Origin: Thermodesulfovibrionales bacterium
Lineage (GTDB): Bacteria; Nitrospirota; Thermodesulfovibrionia; Thermodesulfovibrionales; SM23-35
Direction of reading: 5' to 3'
Assembly (NCBI GenBank): GCA_020053565.1
Contig: JAGVMY010000002.1
Location: 1 to 24,012 of the forward strand
DNA: 24,012 bases
Shown one piece after another: positions 1-6,734 of the stretch (position 1 is its first letter; the number at the start of each line of letters is the position of its first letter). Both the position numbers and the translations under genes were made by a program. The notes below the pieces were generated by a model, which had not been told where the DNA came from, did not search any database, and saw only the letters and a program-made list of their open reading frames with translations.

Positions 1-42
1 AAGGTGAGCTTGAAGCAGGAGCTTGAAAGGATAAAGACATGA
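1..42 (+). CDS. 3' end of an unknown gene (partial)
   Basis: The first frame is open from the left edge to a TGA and encodes a 13-residue, charged, probably helical tail (KVSLKQELERIKT). Its stop overlaps the start of the next gene in an ATGA, the same coupling used through the rest of the operon, which is the main reason to call it coding. Nothing can be said about its function because only the C-terminus is present. Confidence 0.5.
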   Translation, partial: KVSLKQELERIKT

Positions 43-218
43 AAAAGAAAGACAAGATAGACGTATCTAAAAGTAACGCCTTCGCTGTTGCTGGTATAGA
101 CTTAACTAAATATCAAGGTAGTGTAGACCTTATAAGAATTAAAACTTACCCAGACAGAAACAACGGTGGCCCTTACTCGAAGCATGTTCCGGTTCCACCG
201 GAGAGGGATGAGAGATGA
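39..218 (+). CDS. Small hypothetical protein, 59 aa
   Basis: This short gene starts at an ATG that overlaps the previous stop (ATGA), with a GAAAGGA ribosome site about seven bases upstream, and it ends in an ATGA overlap with the next gene. Coupling at both ends supports real translation. The product is soluble, begins with a Lys-rich stretch (MKKKDKIDVSK) and ends in a Pro/charged tail (VPVPPERDER). It has no membrane segment and no cysteine. I do not recognise a family. Lys/Pro-rich short proteins of this kind are common fillers in phage operons. Confidence 0.6.
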   Translation: MKKKDKIDVSKSNAFAVAGIDLTKYQGSVDLIRIKTYPDRNNGGPYSKHVPVPPERDER

Positions 219-604
219 AAATTAAACTATCCCGTTGGTTGCTTAGTGCCATAATCTGTTGGGCTTTTTCATTAACCTTATGGGTGAACTATTCTTGGGG
301 ACAGGAATGGGAAAGGCCCTGTGTTCCGAGAGCTATTGATGATGCTTGGTCATACGAGATGCAAACGGGACAGCCATCAAGAATAGTCCTTATGGACAGC
401 TATGTTGTTGGCCAAGGTCATGCACAAGCGCAGGGATGGAATCCTGAAATTAACGATTGGGTGTATTTAACTACTCACGACAAAGACGGTAAACTCAGAA
501 CTTGGGGCTATCATTTCCCTCATACGCCGAACAGGTATTTATCTCTCGATGAATTTATTGATGAGATGAAAAAAGTAAGGAGAAGGTCGAGCCATGAAAG
601 ATAA
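215..604 (+). CDS. Secreted or membrane-anchored small protein, possibly transglutaminase/papain-like
   Basis: 129 residues. The N-terminus has positive charges followed by a hydrophobic stretch (about residues 8-25) ending at NYSWGQEW, which looks like a signal peptide or signal anchor; there is no lipobox. The mature part contains PCVPRA (Cys36), GHAQAQGW (His69) and NDWVYL (Asp81). The order Cys, His, Asp with RA after the Cys and an aromatic-rich strand after the Asp resembles small transglutaminase-like or papain-like phage proteins, but this is pattern reading and not a confirmed homology. The gene is ATGA-coupled to the 59 aa gene and overlaps the next small membrane peptide. A role in the envelope of the infected cell is possible. 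Confidence 0.65.
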   Translation: MKIKLSRWLLSAIICWAFSLTLWVNYSWGQEWERPCVPRAIDDAWSYEMQTGQPSRIVLMDSYVVGQGHAQAQGWNPEINDWVYLTTHDKDGKLRTWGYHFPHTPNRYLSLDEFIDEMKKVRRRSSHER

Positions 605-698
605 AATCATAATGGTTTTAGTAACATTGCTTATCTATGCCATAGGCTTTCTGGCTGTGTATGGGGCATGGAATTTATATTTGCATCATTTTGCATAA
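594..698 (+). CDS. 34-aa single-pass membrane peptide
   Basis: The ATG lies inside the end of the previous gene, with AAGGAG about 12-17 bases upstream. The product is MKDKIIM followed by a hydrophobic helix (VLVTLLIYAIGFLAVYGAWNL) and a short His-containing tail. One transmembrane segment fills nearly the whole peptide. It could be a tiny membrane regulator or a holin/spanin-like accessory, but 34 residues do not allow assignment. It is the last gene before the only substantial intergenic gap of the plus strand. An unusual alternative is a peptide substrate for the radical SAM enzyme that follows; there is no direct support for this. Confidence 0.5.
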   Translation: MKDKIIMVLVTLLIYAIGFLAVYGAWNLYLHHFA

Positions 699-704
699 TT
701 TAGC

Positions 705-733
705 TTGACTTAACCTTAAGGTTAATATATATG
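705..733 (+). promoter_or_regulatory. Putative promoter with 16-bp palindromic operator
   Basis: TTGACT at 705-710 matches a sigma70 -35 box. It is followed at 710-725 by the perfect palindrome TTAACCTTAAGGTTAA and by an AT-rich TATATA run (726-731) that could be an imperfect -10 with a short spacer. The AAGG at 718-721, inside the palindrome, is also the best ribosome site for the ATG at 731, so a protein bound here, or the RNA hairpin TTAACC/GGTTAA, could control both transcription and translation. The next gene begins with a Phd/YefM-like DNA-binding domain, a family that binds palindromes in its own promoter, so autoregulation is a natural inference. The -10 assignment is weak. Confidence 0.5.
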
Positions 734-1813
734 GAAGGCATGAAAACAATCCCGCTTGAAACTCTCCGCATTAATCTATCCAGAGAACTGTCTAATTTAT
801 CTGAATCAATAGAAGTTACAAAAAGAAAGAAACCAATAGCCTACATCACAAAGGAGCTTATGAAAGCTGAAATTAAGCCGAGAATTGATTTTGAAGGCAG
901 GACAAAGCTCGAAACCGTAATCCCATTATCAACACCGTATCTCGTGTTCCTTGACCCTTCTGACATCTGCAACGCAAACTGCCAATGGTGTCCCACAGGG
1001 TCAAAAGAAGCCCTCAAATACAAGAAGCCTCAGCTTATGGACTTTGATCTGTATCAGAAGATTATTGACGACTTATCATCTATGCCGGAACCTATTAAAA
1101 CCTTAAGGCTTTACAAAGACGGGGAACCCTTGCTTCATCCCAAGTTTCCTGAAATGGTTTTATATGCCAAAGAATCAGGACGATTCGGGCAAGTGGATAC
1201 GACTACAAATGGAAGCCTTTTAAGACCAACGCTAAATATTCAGATTATTAAAGCCGGACTTGATAAGATGTTTGTATCTGTTCCTACTGAATATTCTCCG
1301 GCATATGTGAAAAACGTGAAACACTTTTATGATAACAGCAGAGATAAATGCCAAGTCTATGTGAAAACAATCGGTGATGATATGACCGAAGGAACCAAGG
1401 TAAAATTTATGAAAGACTTTGGGGATATTTCAGATCGGATATTCATTGAACATCTTAGTCCTTGTTGGCCAGAGTTCGATGTTAAGGGTGTACAGAAAGA
1501 AATCGGTATATATGGGCAGGAGATAAAAGAAGTTCAGGTGTGTTCATATCTGTTCTACTCTCTTTCAATCAATTCAGACGGAACGGTATCGGCATGTTTT
1601 TTGGATTGGAAGCATTCAATGCTCCTTGGTGATTTGAAAAAAGAGTCTTTTAAAAGTATTTGGAACGGAAAACTTTTGAGGGATTATCGGATTATGCACC
1701 TGACAAAAGCAAGAAGTCTTTTGAGGATGTGTGGAGTATGCCAACAACTTGCGTATGGGGCTTGCGATGATATTGACGCATACGCAGAAGAAATATTAGG
1801 GAGGATGGAATGA
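731..1813 (+). CDS. Phd/YefM-antitoxin-like domain fused to a radical SAM/SPASM-like enzyme
   Basis: 360 residues in two parts. Residues 4-45 read as a Phd/YefM fold: MKTIPLETLRINLSRELSNL, then IEVTKRKKPIAYI, matching the family pattern of LRxNLSxxL followed by IxVTxRxKPxAxI. From residue 70 a radical SAM core follows, with cluster ligands Cys80, Cys84 and Cys87 in CNANCQWC and a DGEP strand. The C-terminus carries a SPASM/twitch-like set: Cys before a SINSDGTVSAC turn, then CGVC and GAC, likely holding an auxiliary Fe-S cluster. Such enzymes often modify peptides or small molecules; the substrate is not deducible. The start at 731 uses AAGG in the palindrome; Met4 is an alternative with worse spacing. 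It is ATGA-coupled to the FkbM-like gene. A DNA-binding antitoxin domain on a radical SAM enzyme is unusual. Confidence 0.85.
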   Translation: MEGMKTIPLETLRINLSRELSNLSESIEVTKRKKPIAYITKELMKAEIKPRIDFEGRTKLETVIPLSTPYLVFLDPSDICNANCQWCPTGSKEALKYKKPQLMDFDLYQKIIDDLSSMPEPIKTLRLYKDGEPLLHPKFPEMVLYAKESGRFGQVDTTTNGSLLRPTLNIQIIKAGLDKMFVSVPTEYSPAYVKNVKHFYDNSRDKCQVYVKTIGDDMTEGTKVKFMKDFGDISDRIFIEHLSPCWPEFDVKGVQKEIGIYGQEIKEVQVCSYLFYSLSINSDGTVSACFLDWKHSMLLGDLKKESFKSIWNGKLLRDYRIMHLTKARSLLRMCGVCQQLAYGACDDIDAYAEEILGRME

Positions 1814-2571
1814 AGCCCCGCAAGGTTGATCGTCCGTTAGTCCTATACGGCAAAGGCAATCTCGGTAAACTTGCAAAGGAAATCTTCTATGAACTTGGCA
1901 TCCGGCCTGCGTATGTTATGGATAAGATGTGCTCCTTTGAGGCGCTTCCGAAAGATGTTCTTGTTGCGGTATGCGTAGCCACAGAGCCTTACTATCCTAT
2001 TGCCAAGACACTCAATGAGGCGGGTTGGGAAGATGTAGTGCCGGTGTGGGATATAATCGAAGCATATCCGGAAGTGGGAATATCAAACGGCTGGTTTGCG
2101 GGTAAGCTGACAGTAAAAGACAAGAACAGGATAAGGTCTTTATATTGGGACGATGCTTCATCGTGCGTATTTTATAATTCGTTTCTTGAATGGAGAATAA
2201 ATAGAAGAGAATCCTGTATTACCCCTATAAATAAAAATGCTTACAAATGCCTTCCATCAACTCTGGCCGATATCCGAGCAAGGCAGAAGGTATTATATAT
2301 AAATGAAGGTATTTTGGTTGACCTCGTTATGGATAGAATAGTTTCTATCCATTGCGAAGGGTATGAATTAAATACTATTCGACAGAATATGCACCTGTTC
2401 AAGAAGTATCGGCCAAAGATAGAAGTCGCATGTTATCATTCGAGAGATGGATTGTGGAAGATAGAGAAGTATTTAATGGATAATCTTAAGGATTATGAAT
2501 TCACGTTCAGGCTTCATGCCTATCAAGGGCAGGCGGCTTATATGTATTGTAAGCCAAAGGAGAAGATATGA
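1810..2571 (+). CDS. FkbM-family-like protein lacking the SAM-binding core
   Basis: 253 residues. The N-terminus has a Rossmann-type loop (LVLYGKGNLGK, residues about 11-20) of the kind found ahead of FkbM domains and in sugar-modifying methyltransferases, followed by the usual WDDASSxxFYNSFLEWRI helix. The C-terminal third is clearly FkbM-like: HCEGYELNTI (from His181), then YRPKIEVACYHSRDGLWKIE. The methyltransferase core normally found between these parts, with the acidic-Gly SAM loop, is absent, so the protein is shorter than typical members of this architecture. The family's DxEGxE appears here as HCEGYE. It may be a degenerate or non-catalytic relative acting in binding, or it may have lost activity. 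It has a strong GGGAGGA ribosome site and is coupled on both sides. Confidence 0.75.
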   Translation: MKPRKVDRPLVLYGKGNLGKLAKEIFYELGIRPAYVMDKMCSFEALPKDVLVAVCVATEPYYPIAKTLNEAGWEDVVPVWDIIEAYPEVGISNGWFAGKLTVKDKNRIRSLYWDDASSCVFYNSFLEWRINRRESCITPINKNAYKCLPSTLADIRARQKVLYINEGILVDLVMDRIVSIHCEGYELNTIRQNMHLFKKYRPKIEVACYHSRDGLWKIEKYLMDNLKDYEFTFRLHAYQGQAAYMYCKPKEKI

Positions 2572-2714
2572 AGATTCAAAATGTTTTTAATGACATGATA
2601 TATTATGGAACTGCTTTTACAAAATTTGGGATACGTAAATGGTACAACCCAATGCGATATATTTTGGGGAGATATTACCATAAACATATTAATTTAAGGA
2701 ATGTCTTTAAATGA
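2568..2714 (+). CDS. 48-aa basic hypothetical peptide
   Basis: The gene starts in an ATGA overlap with the FkbM-like gene behind an AAAGGAG site and ends in an ATGA overlap with the glycosyltransferase, so it fills the gap exactly. The peptide is basic and aromatic (KFGIRKWYNP, RYILGRYYHKHI), with no cysteine and no clear membrane helix. I do not recognise it. Sequence of this type is reminiscent of the short C-terminal or linker segments found in glycosyltransferase operons, and it might also be a remnant of a larger protein. Confidence 0.55.
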   Translation: MKIQNVFNDMIYYGTAFTKFGIRKWYNPMRYILGRYYHKHINLRNVFK

Positions 2715-3697
2715 ATATTCTCCATATCACTCCACACATGGGACTAGGCGTCGGGACTGTTATAATGGGCTGGATTGGGGCGGCGAATAAGGGGCGCGAT
2801 GAGCATATCTTGTTATGCCTTGATTATATCAATGACAAGGCTCGTGAATGGTGCGTTAATAACGACGTCCCTTTAGGATGGAACCACATACAACACACCG
2901 AGGGCACAAATTTTCATATCGGGAATGCGGATATAGTCGTAGTACACTACTGGGATCATCCAATGTTGGCAGAACTCTTTTCAAAGCCTGTTCCGGATTG
3001 CCGTCTTGTTTTCTGGGCTCACAAGAAATACGACATTCCGCAGAGTGTTTTAGCCTATCCGGATTTATTTCTTGACGTATCTCCGATACAAGGGCACGGA
3101 AGGCATATCTGGTCAACAGGGGATATGACAAGATTCTTTGAAATTAAACCAAAGAAGCATAAGGGATTTAATATCGGATATGTTGGTACGGTTGACTGGA
3201 AAAAACTTCATCCGAATTTCATAGAAATGTGTATGTCAATTAACATACCTGGTGTTCATTTTACTATCGTAGGAGAAAATAATACAGGAGAAGTAAGTGA
3301 TGAAAAATTCACGTTTACTGGCAAAGTCGATGATGTGGCTCCTTATCTTGCTGAGTTTGACTTATTCGGGTATCCTTTAAGACCAGATCACTACGGCACT
3401 TGTGAGCAGGTTTTAGGTGAAGCTATGGCAGCGGGTGTTGTGCCTGTTGTTATGGACAACCAAGCCGAAAAGTTGATAGTTGAGCATGGTATTAATGGCC
3501 TAACTTCAATGAACGAATATGACTATGTGGATAATATCAAGTTTCTATACGACAACCGTAAACTTAGGAAAGAACTTTCTGTCGCCGCAAGGGAATCAGC
3601 AAGAAGAATTTACTCAACCGAAACCATGATAAGCGAATGGGATAAGGTGTCTGAAGAAATGATGTTAAAGCCAAAGACGAGTAGGGGGATATTATGA
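2711..3697 (+). CDS. GT-B glycosyltransferase (GT4-like)
   Basis: 328 residues. The N-terminus MNILHITPHMGLGVGTVIMGW is the first Rossmann strand and Gly-rich loop of a GT-B glycosyltransferase. The C-terminal domain has IGYVGTVDWKKLHPNF, FTFTGKVDDVAPYLAEFDLFGYPL, and the donor-binding segment YGTCEQVLGEAMAAGVVPVV (Glu237 in the conserved EAMAxG), followed by NGLT. It would transfer an activated sugar to a glycan, lipid or protein. In this operon the obvious candidate donor is the deoxysugar made by the rfbF/rfbG/methyltransferase genes, but donor and acceptor cannot be read from the sequence. It is slightly short for the family. No signal peptide or membrane segment is present, so it is cytoplasmic. 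Confidence 0.88.
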   Translation: MNILHITPHMGLGVGTVIMGWIGAANKGRDEHILLCLDYINDKAREWCVNNDVPLGWNHIQHTEGTNFHIGNADIVVVHYWDHPMLAELFSKPVPDCRLVFWAHKKYDIPQSVLAYPDLFLDVSPIQGHGRHIWSTGDMTRFFEIKPKKHKGFNIGYVGTVDWKKLHPNFIEMCMSINIPGVHFTIVGENNTGEVSDEKFTFTGKVDDVAPYLAEFDLFGYPLRPDHYGTCEQVLGEAMAAGVVPVVMDNQAEKLIVEHGINGLTSMNEYDYVDNIKFLYDNRKLRKELSVAARESARRIYSTETMISEWDKVSEEMMLKPKTSRGIL

Positions 3698-3864
3698 AAA
3701 AGCTCACAGAATACGACAAACACTGGGAGGAATATAAAAAAATTGAAGTTTCGGCGAGAATGGTCATGCAAAAAGCAATAGGTAGAGCAGAAAATAAATA
3801 CATCGCTATTAAGAACGAGGCATATAGAAATTATATGAAAAAGAGAAGGAAGAAACAACCATGA
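3694..3864 (+). CDS. 56-aa basic, helical hypothetical protein
   Basis: It overlaps the glycosyltransferase stop (ATGA) behind a GGGGG ribosome site and overlaps the next start by the same device. The product is a highly charged helix (MKKLTEYDKHWEEYKKIE ... NYMKKRRKKQP) with a strongly basic C-terminus that could bind nucleic acid or another protein. No cysteine or membrane segment is present. No family is recognised. Its exact fit between two solid genes and good start context make it more likely real than not. Confidence 0.6.
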   Translation: MKKLTEYDKHWEEYKKIEVSARMVMQKAIGRAENKYIAIKNEAYRNYMKKRRKKQP

Positions 3865-5345
3865 TGCCCAGAGTGTTGCTCGTGAATTTACCTTATATAG
3901 TTAAGAATATAGACTCCAACAGACCAAAGATAAGAAGCTTTTTTGCATTCCCGTACGGCTTATTGAGTGTCGCTACTTACAACAAAGATGTTGCAGATTT
4001 TAAGATAATAGACTGCGATGCAGAAGAAAATTATATGGCCGCTATTATCAGGACTGTGCAGGAATTTCATCCTGATATAGTTGGATTCAGCATGATGTTC
4101 GACAACTCGTACAAGCATTTAAAGTCTATTCTTGAAATGATTAAGGAATCTTATCCGCATATCCTGACTATACTTGGTGGCGCAGCGGCTTCTTATTCGT
4201 ATGAAGAAATACTTGCCGAACAGATAGACCTTGACGCTATATGTTATTCAGAAGGTGAGATGCCGCTTCGATTCTTGTTGTCAGATAGGGACTTTGATGT
4301 ATGGAATCTGTGTCATCCTTCTTGGATCACAAAAGATAGTCTTGGTCGTGGAGTAGTCCCTAAAATATCGTATATCCAGAACTTAGACGATGTAATTGAT
4401 ATAGATTACTCATTCGTAAGTAATTACGATTACAACATGCAACAAGCCTTCTCTCCCTTCGTGGATTACAGCAAAGAACATAAACAATACTTCCTCGTAA
4501 CCTCACGCGGCTGCCCTTGGAAATGTGCATTTTGCAGTAACGCCAAGATACATGGAAAGAAGATGCGATTTGCAAGTGTGGATAAGATAATAAGCCATGT
4601 TGAATATCTGGTAAAAGAACTTGGGATGGATGTCCTAACAATTTACGATGACCAACTATTGATAGACAAAGACAGGGCAAAAGACCTGTTCCGGAAACTC
4701 GCTCGGTTCAATCTCCGTATCGAAATGCCCAACGGTCTATCCGTCAGGTATATAGACGATGAGATGGCAGAACTTATGAGGAATGCCGGGGCAGACACGG
4801 CTTACTTGGCTATTGAAAGTGGATGTGAGTTCGTCTTAAAGAAGCTGATAAACAAACCCTTGGAATTATCTCAGGTTAAGCCAGCGGTAGAAGCCTTGAG
4901 GAAACAGGGGTTCTTTATACATGCGTTTATAGTTTTTGGTATGCCAGGAGAGACAGAAGCAATGAGAAGGGAGACAGAACAGTTCTTATTGGATACGGAT
5001 ATTTGTTGGGCAGGTATCAATATGGCGACTCCTGTGCATGGCTCAAGACTCTATGATGATTGTATAAAGAACGGATGGATAAAAAAGCAAGCAATAGGGG
5101 ATATTATAGATAAGAAATACATAATTAACTGTAATGGGGCTGATCCTGCTGATGTTGAAAGACAGGCGTATGAGATAAACCTTAATGTGAATTTCCATCA
5201 GAACAAGAGGATGAAGAAGGGTGATTACGAAACTGCCGCAAAGTGCTTCCGAGAGGTTATCAGGCGATATGAGGGGCATGAAGTCGCTAAACATTATTTG
5301 GCGATTTGCCAAAAAGGATTGGGGGGAGATGATGCAGGAAATTAA
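3861..5345 (+). CDS. B12-type radical SAM enzyme with TPR-like C-terminus
   Basis: 494 residues. Residues 1-150 look like a cobalamin-binding-type Rossmann domain: PRVLLVNLPY, FAFPYGLLSVATY, PDIVGFSMM, TILGGAAASYSYEE, SEGEMPLRFLL. The radical SAM core follows, with TSRGCPWKCAFC (Cys218, Cys222, Cys225), ADTAYLAIESG and FGMPGETEAM. Enzymes of this class (BchE/HpnJ/fosfomycin-type methylases and relatives) methylate or rearrange unactivated carbons, often in lipids, antibiotics or pigments. The last 55 residues (KRMKKGDYETAAKCFREVI ... AKHYLAICQ) resemble one TPR unit and may dock a partner. The substrate is unknown; the setting suggests a sugar, lipid or glycan-linked substrate. The first codons could be MM or M; the difference is one residue. 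Confidence 0.88.
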   Translation: MMPRVLLVNLPYIVKNIDSNRPKIRSFFAFPYGLLSVATYNKDVADFKIIDCDAEENYMAAIIRTVQEFHPDIVGFSMMFDNSYKHLKSILEMIKESYPHILTILGGAAASYSYEEILAEQIDLDAICYSEGEMPLRFLLSDRDFDVWNLCHPSWITKDSLGRGVVPKISYIQNLDDVIDIDYSFVSNYDYNMQQAFSPFVDYSKEHKQYFLVTSRGCPWKCAFCSNAKIHGKKMRFASVDKIISHVEYLVKELGMDVLTIYDDQLLIDKDRAKDLFRKLARFNLRIEMPNGLSVRYIDDEMAELMRNAGADTAYLAIESGCEFVLKKLINKPLELSQVKPAVEALRKQGFFIHAFIVFGMPGETEAMRRETEQFLLDTDICWAGINMATPVHGSRLYDDCIKNGWIKKQAIGDIIDKKYIINCNGADPADVERQAYEINLNVNFHQNKRMKKGDYETAAKCFREVIRRYEGHEVAKHYLAICQKGLGGDDAGN

Positions 5346-5373
5346 ATTCTTAATACAATGGGGGATAAGCTAA
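5329..5373 (+). CDS. Possible 14-aa leader or mini-ORF
   Basis: An ATG behind GGGGGGAG opens a 14-codon frame (MMQEIKFLIQWGIS) that overlaps the end of the radical SAM gene and stops directly before the next ATG at 5374. This contiguous layout could make it a coupling leader that carries ribosomes to the following Cys-rich gene. It is too short to judge as a protein and may simply be an accident of the strong purine run. Confidence 0.25.
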   Translation: MMQEIKFLIQWGIS

Positions 5374-5562
5374 ATGAAGATAAGAATTTTACCTATTATA
5401 GAAATAACAGTTGATAATGATGATAAGTCAAGGTGTGACCCAGAGTGTCGGCATAATGCAGATGGAGATGGTGAGTACTGTTATCTTTTCAATAAAAGTA
5501 TTTACTGGAATGAAAGATGTATAGATTGTCTTAGGGCTATATTCCAAAAAGGGAAATGCTAA
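5374..5562 (+). CDS. 62-aa cysteine-rich small protein
   Basis: The protein has six cysteines in CDPEC, EYCYLF, ERCIDC and a C-terminal GKC, spaced in pairs as expected for a small zinc- or Fe-S-binding knuckle. A GGGGGAT purine run about 10 bases upstream could serve as the ribosome site. It sits directly between a B12-type radical SAM gene and the CmcI-like gene. It might be a metal-binding adaptor or an electron-transfer partner. A radical-SAM-modified precursor peptide is another idea but lacks the usual leader features. No family is recognised with certainty. Confidence 0.6.
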   Translation: MKIRILPIIEITVDNDDKSRCDPECRHNADGDGEYCYLFNKSIYWNERCIDCLRAIFQKGKC

Positions 5563-5563
5563 A

Positions 5564-6283
5564 ATGAATCCAATTGAGACTTACATCCATGACCGGGACG
5601 AACAGGTAAGGAAGAATCTGCAATGTGGATTTCTCGACTATGATGCTTTCCATTTTACTGGGAGTCTTGTCAGAACAAACTTCGTTAAGAACTTCACCTA
5701 CTGTGGCATACCCATACTGCAATATCCAACAGACCTGATGGTGATGCAGGAACTGATTTGGCAGATAAAACCGGATTGTATAATTGAAACTGGTATCGCT
5801 TTTGGCGGCATGACAAAGTTCTATTCTGATATGTTAGGACGAGTGGCTGGAATATTGATAGCAATAGATATAGAGATTAGAGAACATGCAAAAAAAGTCC
5901 TTTGTGGTTTAGATGTATTTGATTTTGAAGGTTCAAGTATAGATGAAAAAATATTTGAAGAAGTAAGGCGAATCGTTAGGCTCGATGAAAAAGTTCTTAT
6001 TTCCCTTGACTCAAACCACACACATGACCATGTATTACAAGAACTGAAACTCTATTCACCCCTTGTGTCGGTAGGGTCTTACATCGTGGTCTTCGACACC
6101 GCTATTGAATTTTATGGACATCTGGATAAGAACCAAGATAGACCTTGGGGCAAAGGGAATAACCCATATTCGGCAGTTCAGGAGTTTATGAAAGATAATG
6201 ACGAGTTCATTGTGGATAAAGAAGTGGAGCAAAGAGCATTGATAACGAGTGCGCCAGGAGGTTTTCTTCGGAGGATAAAATGA
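5564..6283 (+). CDS. CmcI-family (cephalosporin hydroxylase-like) SAM-dependent protein
   Basis: 239 residues, the usual length for this family. The hallmark segments are present in order: YCGIPILQYPTDLMVMQE (residues 46-63), the SAM-binding strand IIETGIAFGGM (73-83), LISLDSNHTHDHVLQEL (145-161), GSYIVVFDT (171-179), and the end PWGKGNNPYSAVQEF with ITSAPGGFLRR. The family has a class-I methyltransferase fold with a likely metal site. The name comes from a cephamycin enzyme, but most members lie in surface-polysaccharide clusters, where O-methylation of a sugar is the usual proposal. Here it sits ahead of the deoxysugar cassette, which fits a glycan-tailoring role. The start is supported by position, although the ribosome site is modest. 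It is coupled by ATGA to the next gene behind a GGAGGA. Confidence 0.88.
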   Translation: MNPIETYIHDRDEQVRKNLQCGFLDYDAFHFTGSLVRTNFVKNFTYCGIPILQYPTDLMVMQELIWQIKPDCIIETGIAFGGMTKFYSDMLGRVAGILIAIDIEIREHAKKVLCGLDVFDFEGSSIDEKIFEEVRRIVRLDEKVLISLDSNHTHDHVLQELKLYSPLVSVGSYIVVFDTAIEFYGHLDKNQDRPWGKGNNPYSAVQEFMKDNDEFIVDKEVEQRALITSAPGGFLRRIK

Positions 6284-6543
6284 AAACGATAAAAGAATTG
6301 CGAGATATGGGAAGAGATTTACAGAGCAAGGGTCTGTATCCTCCTTATATCCTATTGGTAGAACCATCAGATATGCCGTATTTATTAGCTTTACCTTCAA
6401 CTGTTAGAATAAATGAATATCCTAAAGGATATATCTTATACAATGTTTATGGTGTTTTTGAAGTTGCAGCATGTGAAGAATTTAGATTCGTTTTGCGAGA
6501 AAGAAGAAAAAACCAAAGAGATCGCCGGGAATCAGGAGGGTGA
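6280..6543 (+). CDS. 87-aa hypothetical protein
   Basis: It is translated from an ATG overlapping the CmcI-like stop, with GGAGGA just upstream. The product begins with a helix (MKTIKELRDMGRDLQSKG), has a strand-rich middle (PPYILLVEPSDMPYLLALP, GYILYNVYGVFEVAAC), and a very basic tail (RERRKNQRDRRE). The short compact domain with predicted strands resembles small phage proteins of unknown function; no family is recognised. The helix LRDMGRDLQSKGLYPPYILLV could be a DNA- or partner-binding element, but that is speculation. Confidence 0.65.
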   Translation: MKTIKELRDMGRDLQSKGLYPPYILLVEPSDMPYLLALPSTVRINEYPKGYILYNVYGVFEVAACEEFRFVLRERRKNQRDRRESGG

Positions 6544-6544
6544 A

Positions 6545-6730
6545 ATGAGCGAGGATATTTTAAAAGGAATTATTGAATACGCAAAAAAAGAAATACGGAC
6601 GAGGATAGAGCATGAATCTAAGAAAATTATTGGCGAAGTAGTTACAGATGTAATGGGGCGATTAAAGTTTGAAACATATAATAATTTAAAAGAAATGAGA
6701 ACGGAAATATATTTTATATTTAAGGAGTGA
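6545..6730 (+). CDS. 61-aa helical hypothetical protein
   Basis: The ATG at 6545 has an excellent CAGGAGGG site seven bases upstream and follows the previous stop by one base. The same frame is open further left to an ATG at 6413, but that extension runs inside the 87-aa gene and lacks a ribosome site, so the short form is preferred. The peptide is almost wholly helical and charged (ILKGIIEYAKKEIRTRIEHE), like a small coiled-coil or tape-like oligomerisation piece. No family is recognised. Confidence 0.6.
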   Translation: MSEDILKGIIEYAKKEIRTRIEHESKKIIGEVVTDVMGRLKFETYNNLKEMRTEIYFIFKE

Positions 6731-6734
6731 AATT

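Noticed and set aside
731..1000. Ordinary toxin-antitoxin locus at the Phd-like N-terminus
   Set aside because: No toxin-like gene lies next to it, and the frame continues without a stop into a radical SAM enzyme.
2568..5562. RiPP pathway with the small ORFs as precursor peptides
   Set aside because: The short proteins have no recognisable leader/core layout, and no peptidase or exporter is nearby; kept only as an alternative in individual entries.
6413..6544. Upstream extension of the 61-aa gene to an ATG at 6413
   Set aside because: The extension runs entirely inside the 87-aa gene without a ribosome site, while the ATG at 6545 has a strong CAGGAGGG.
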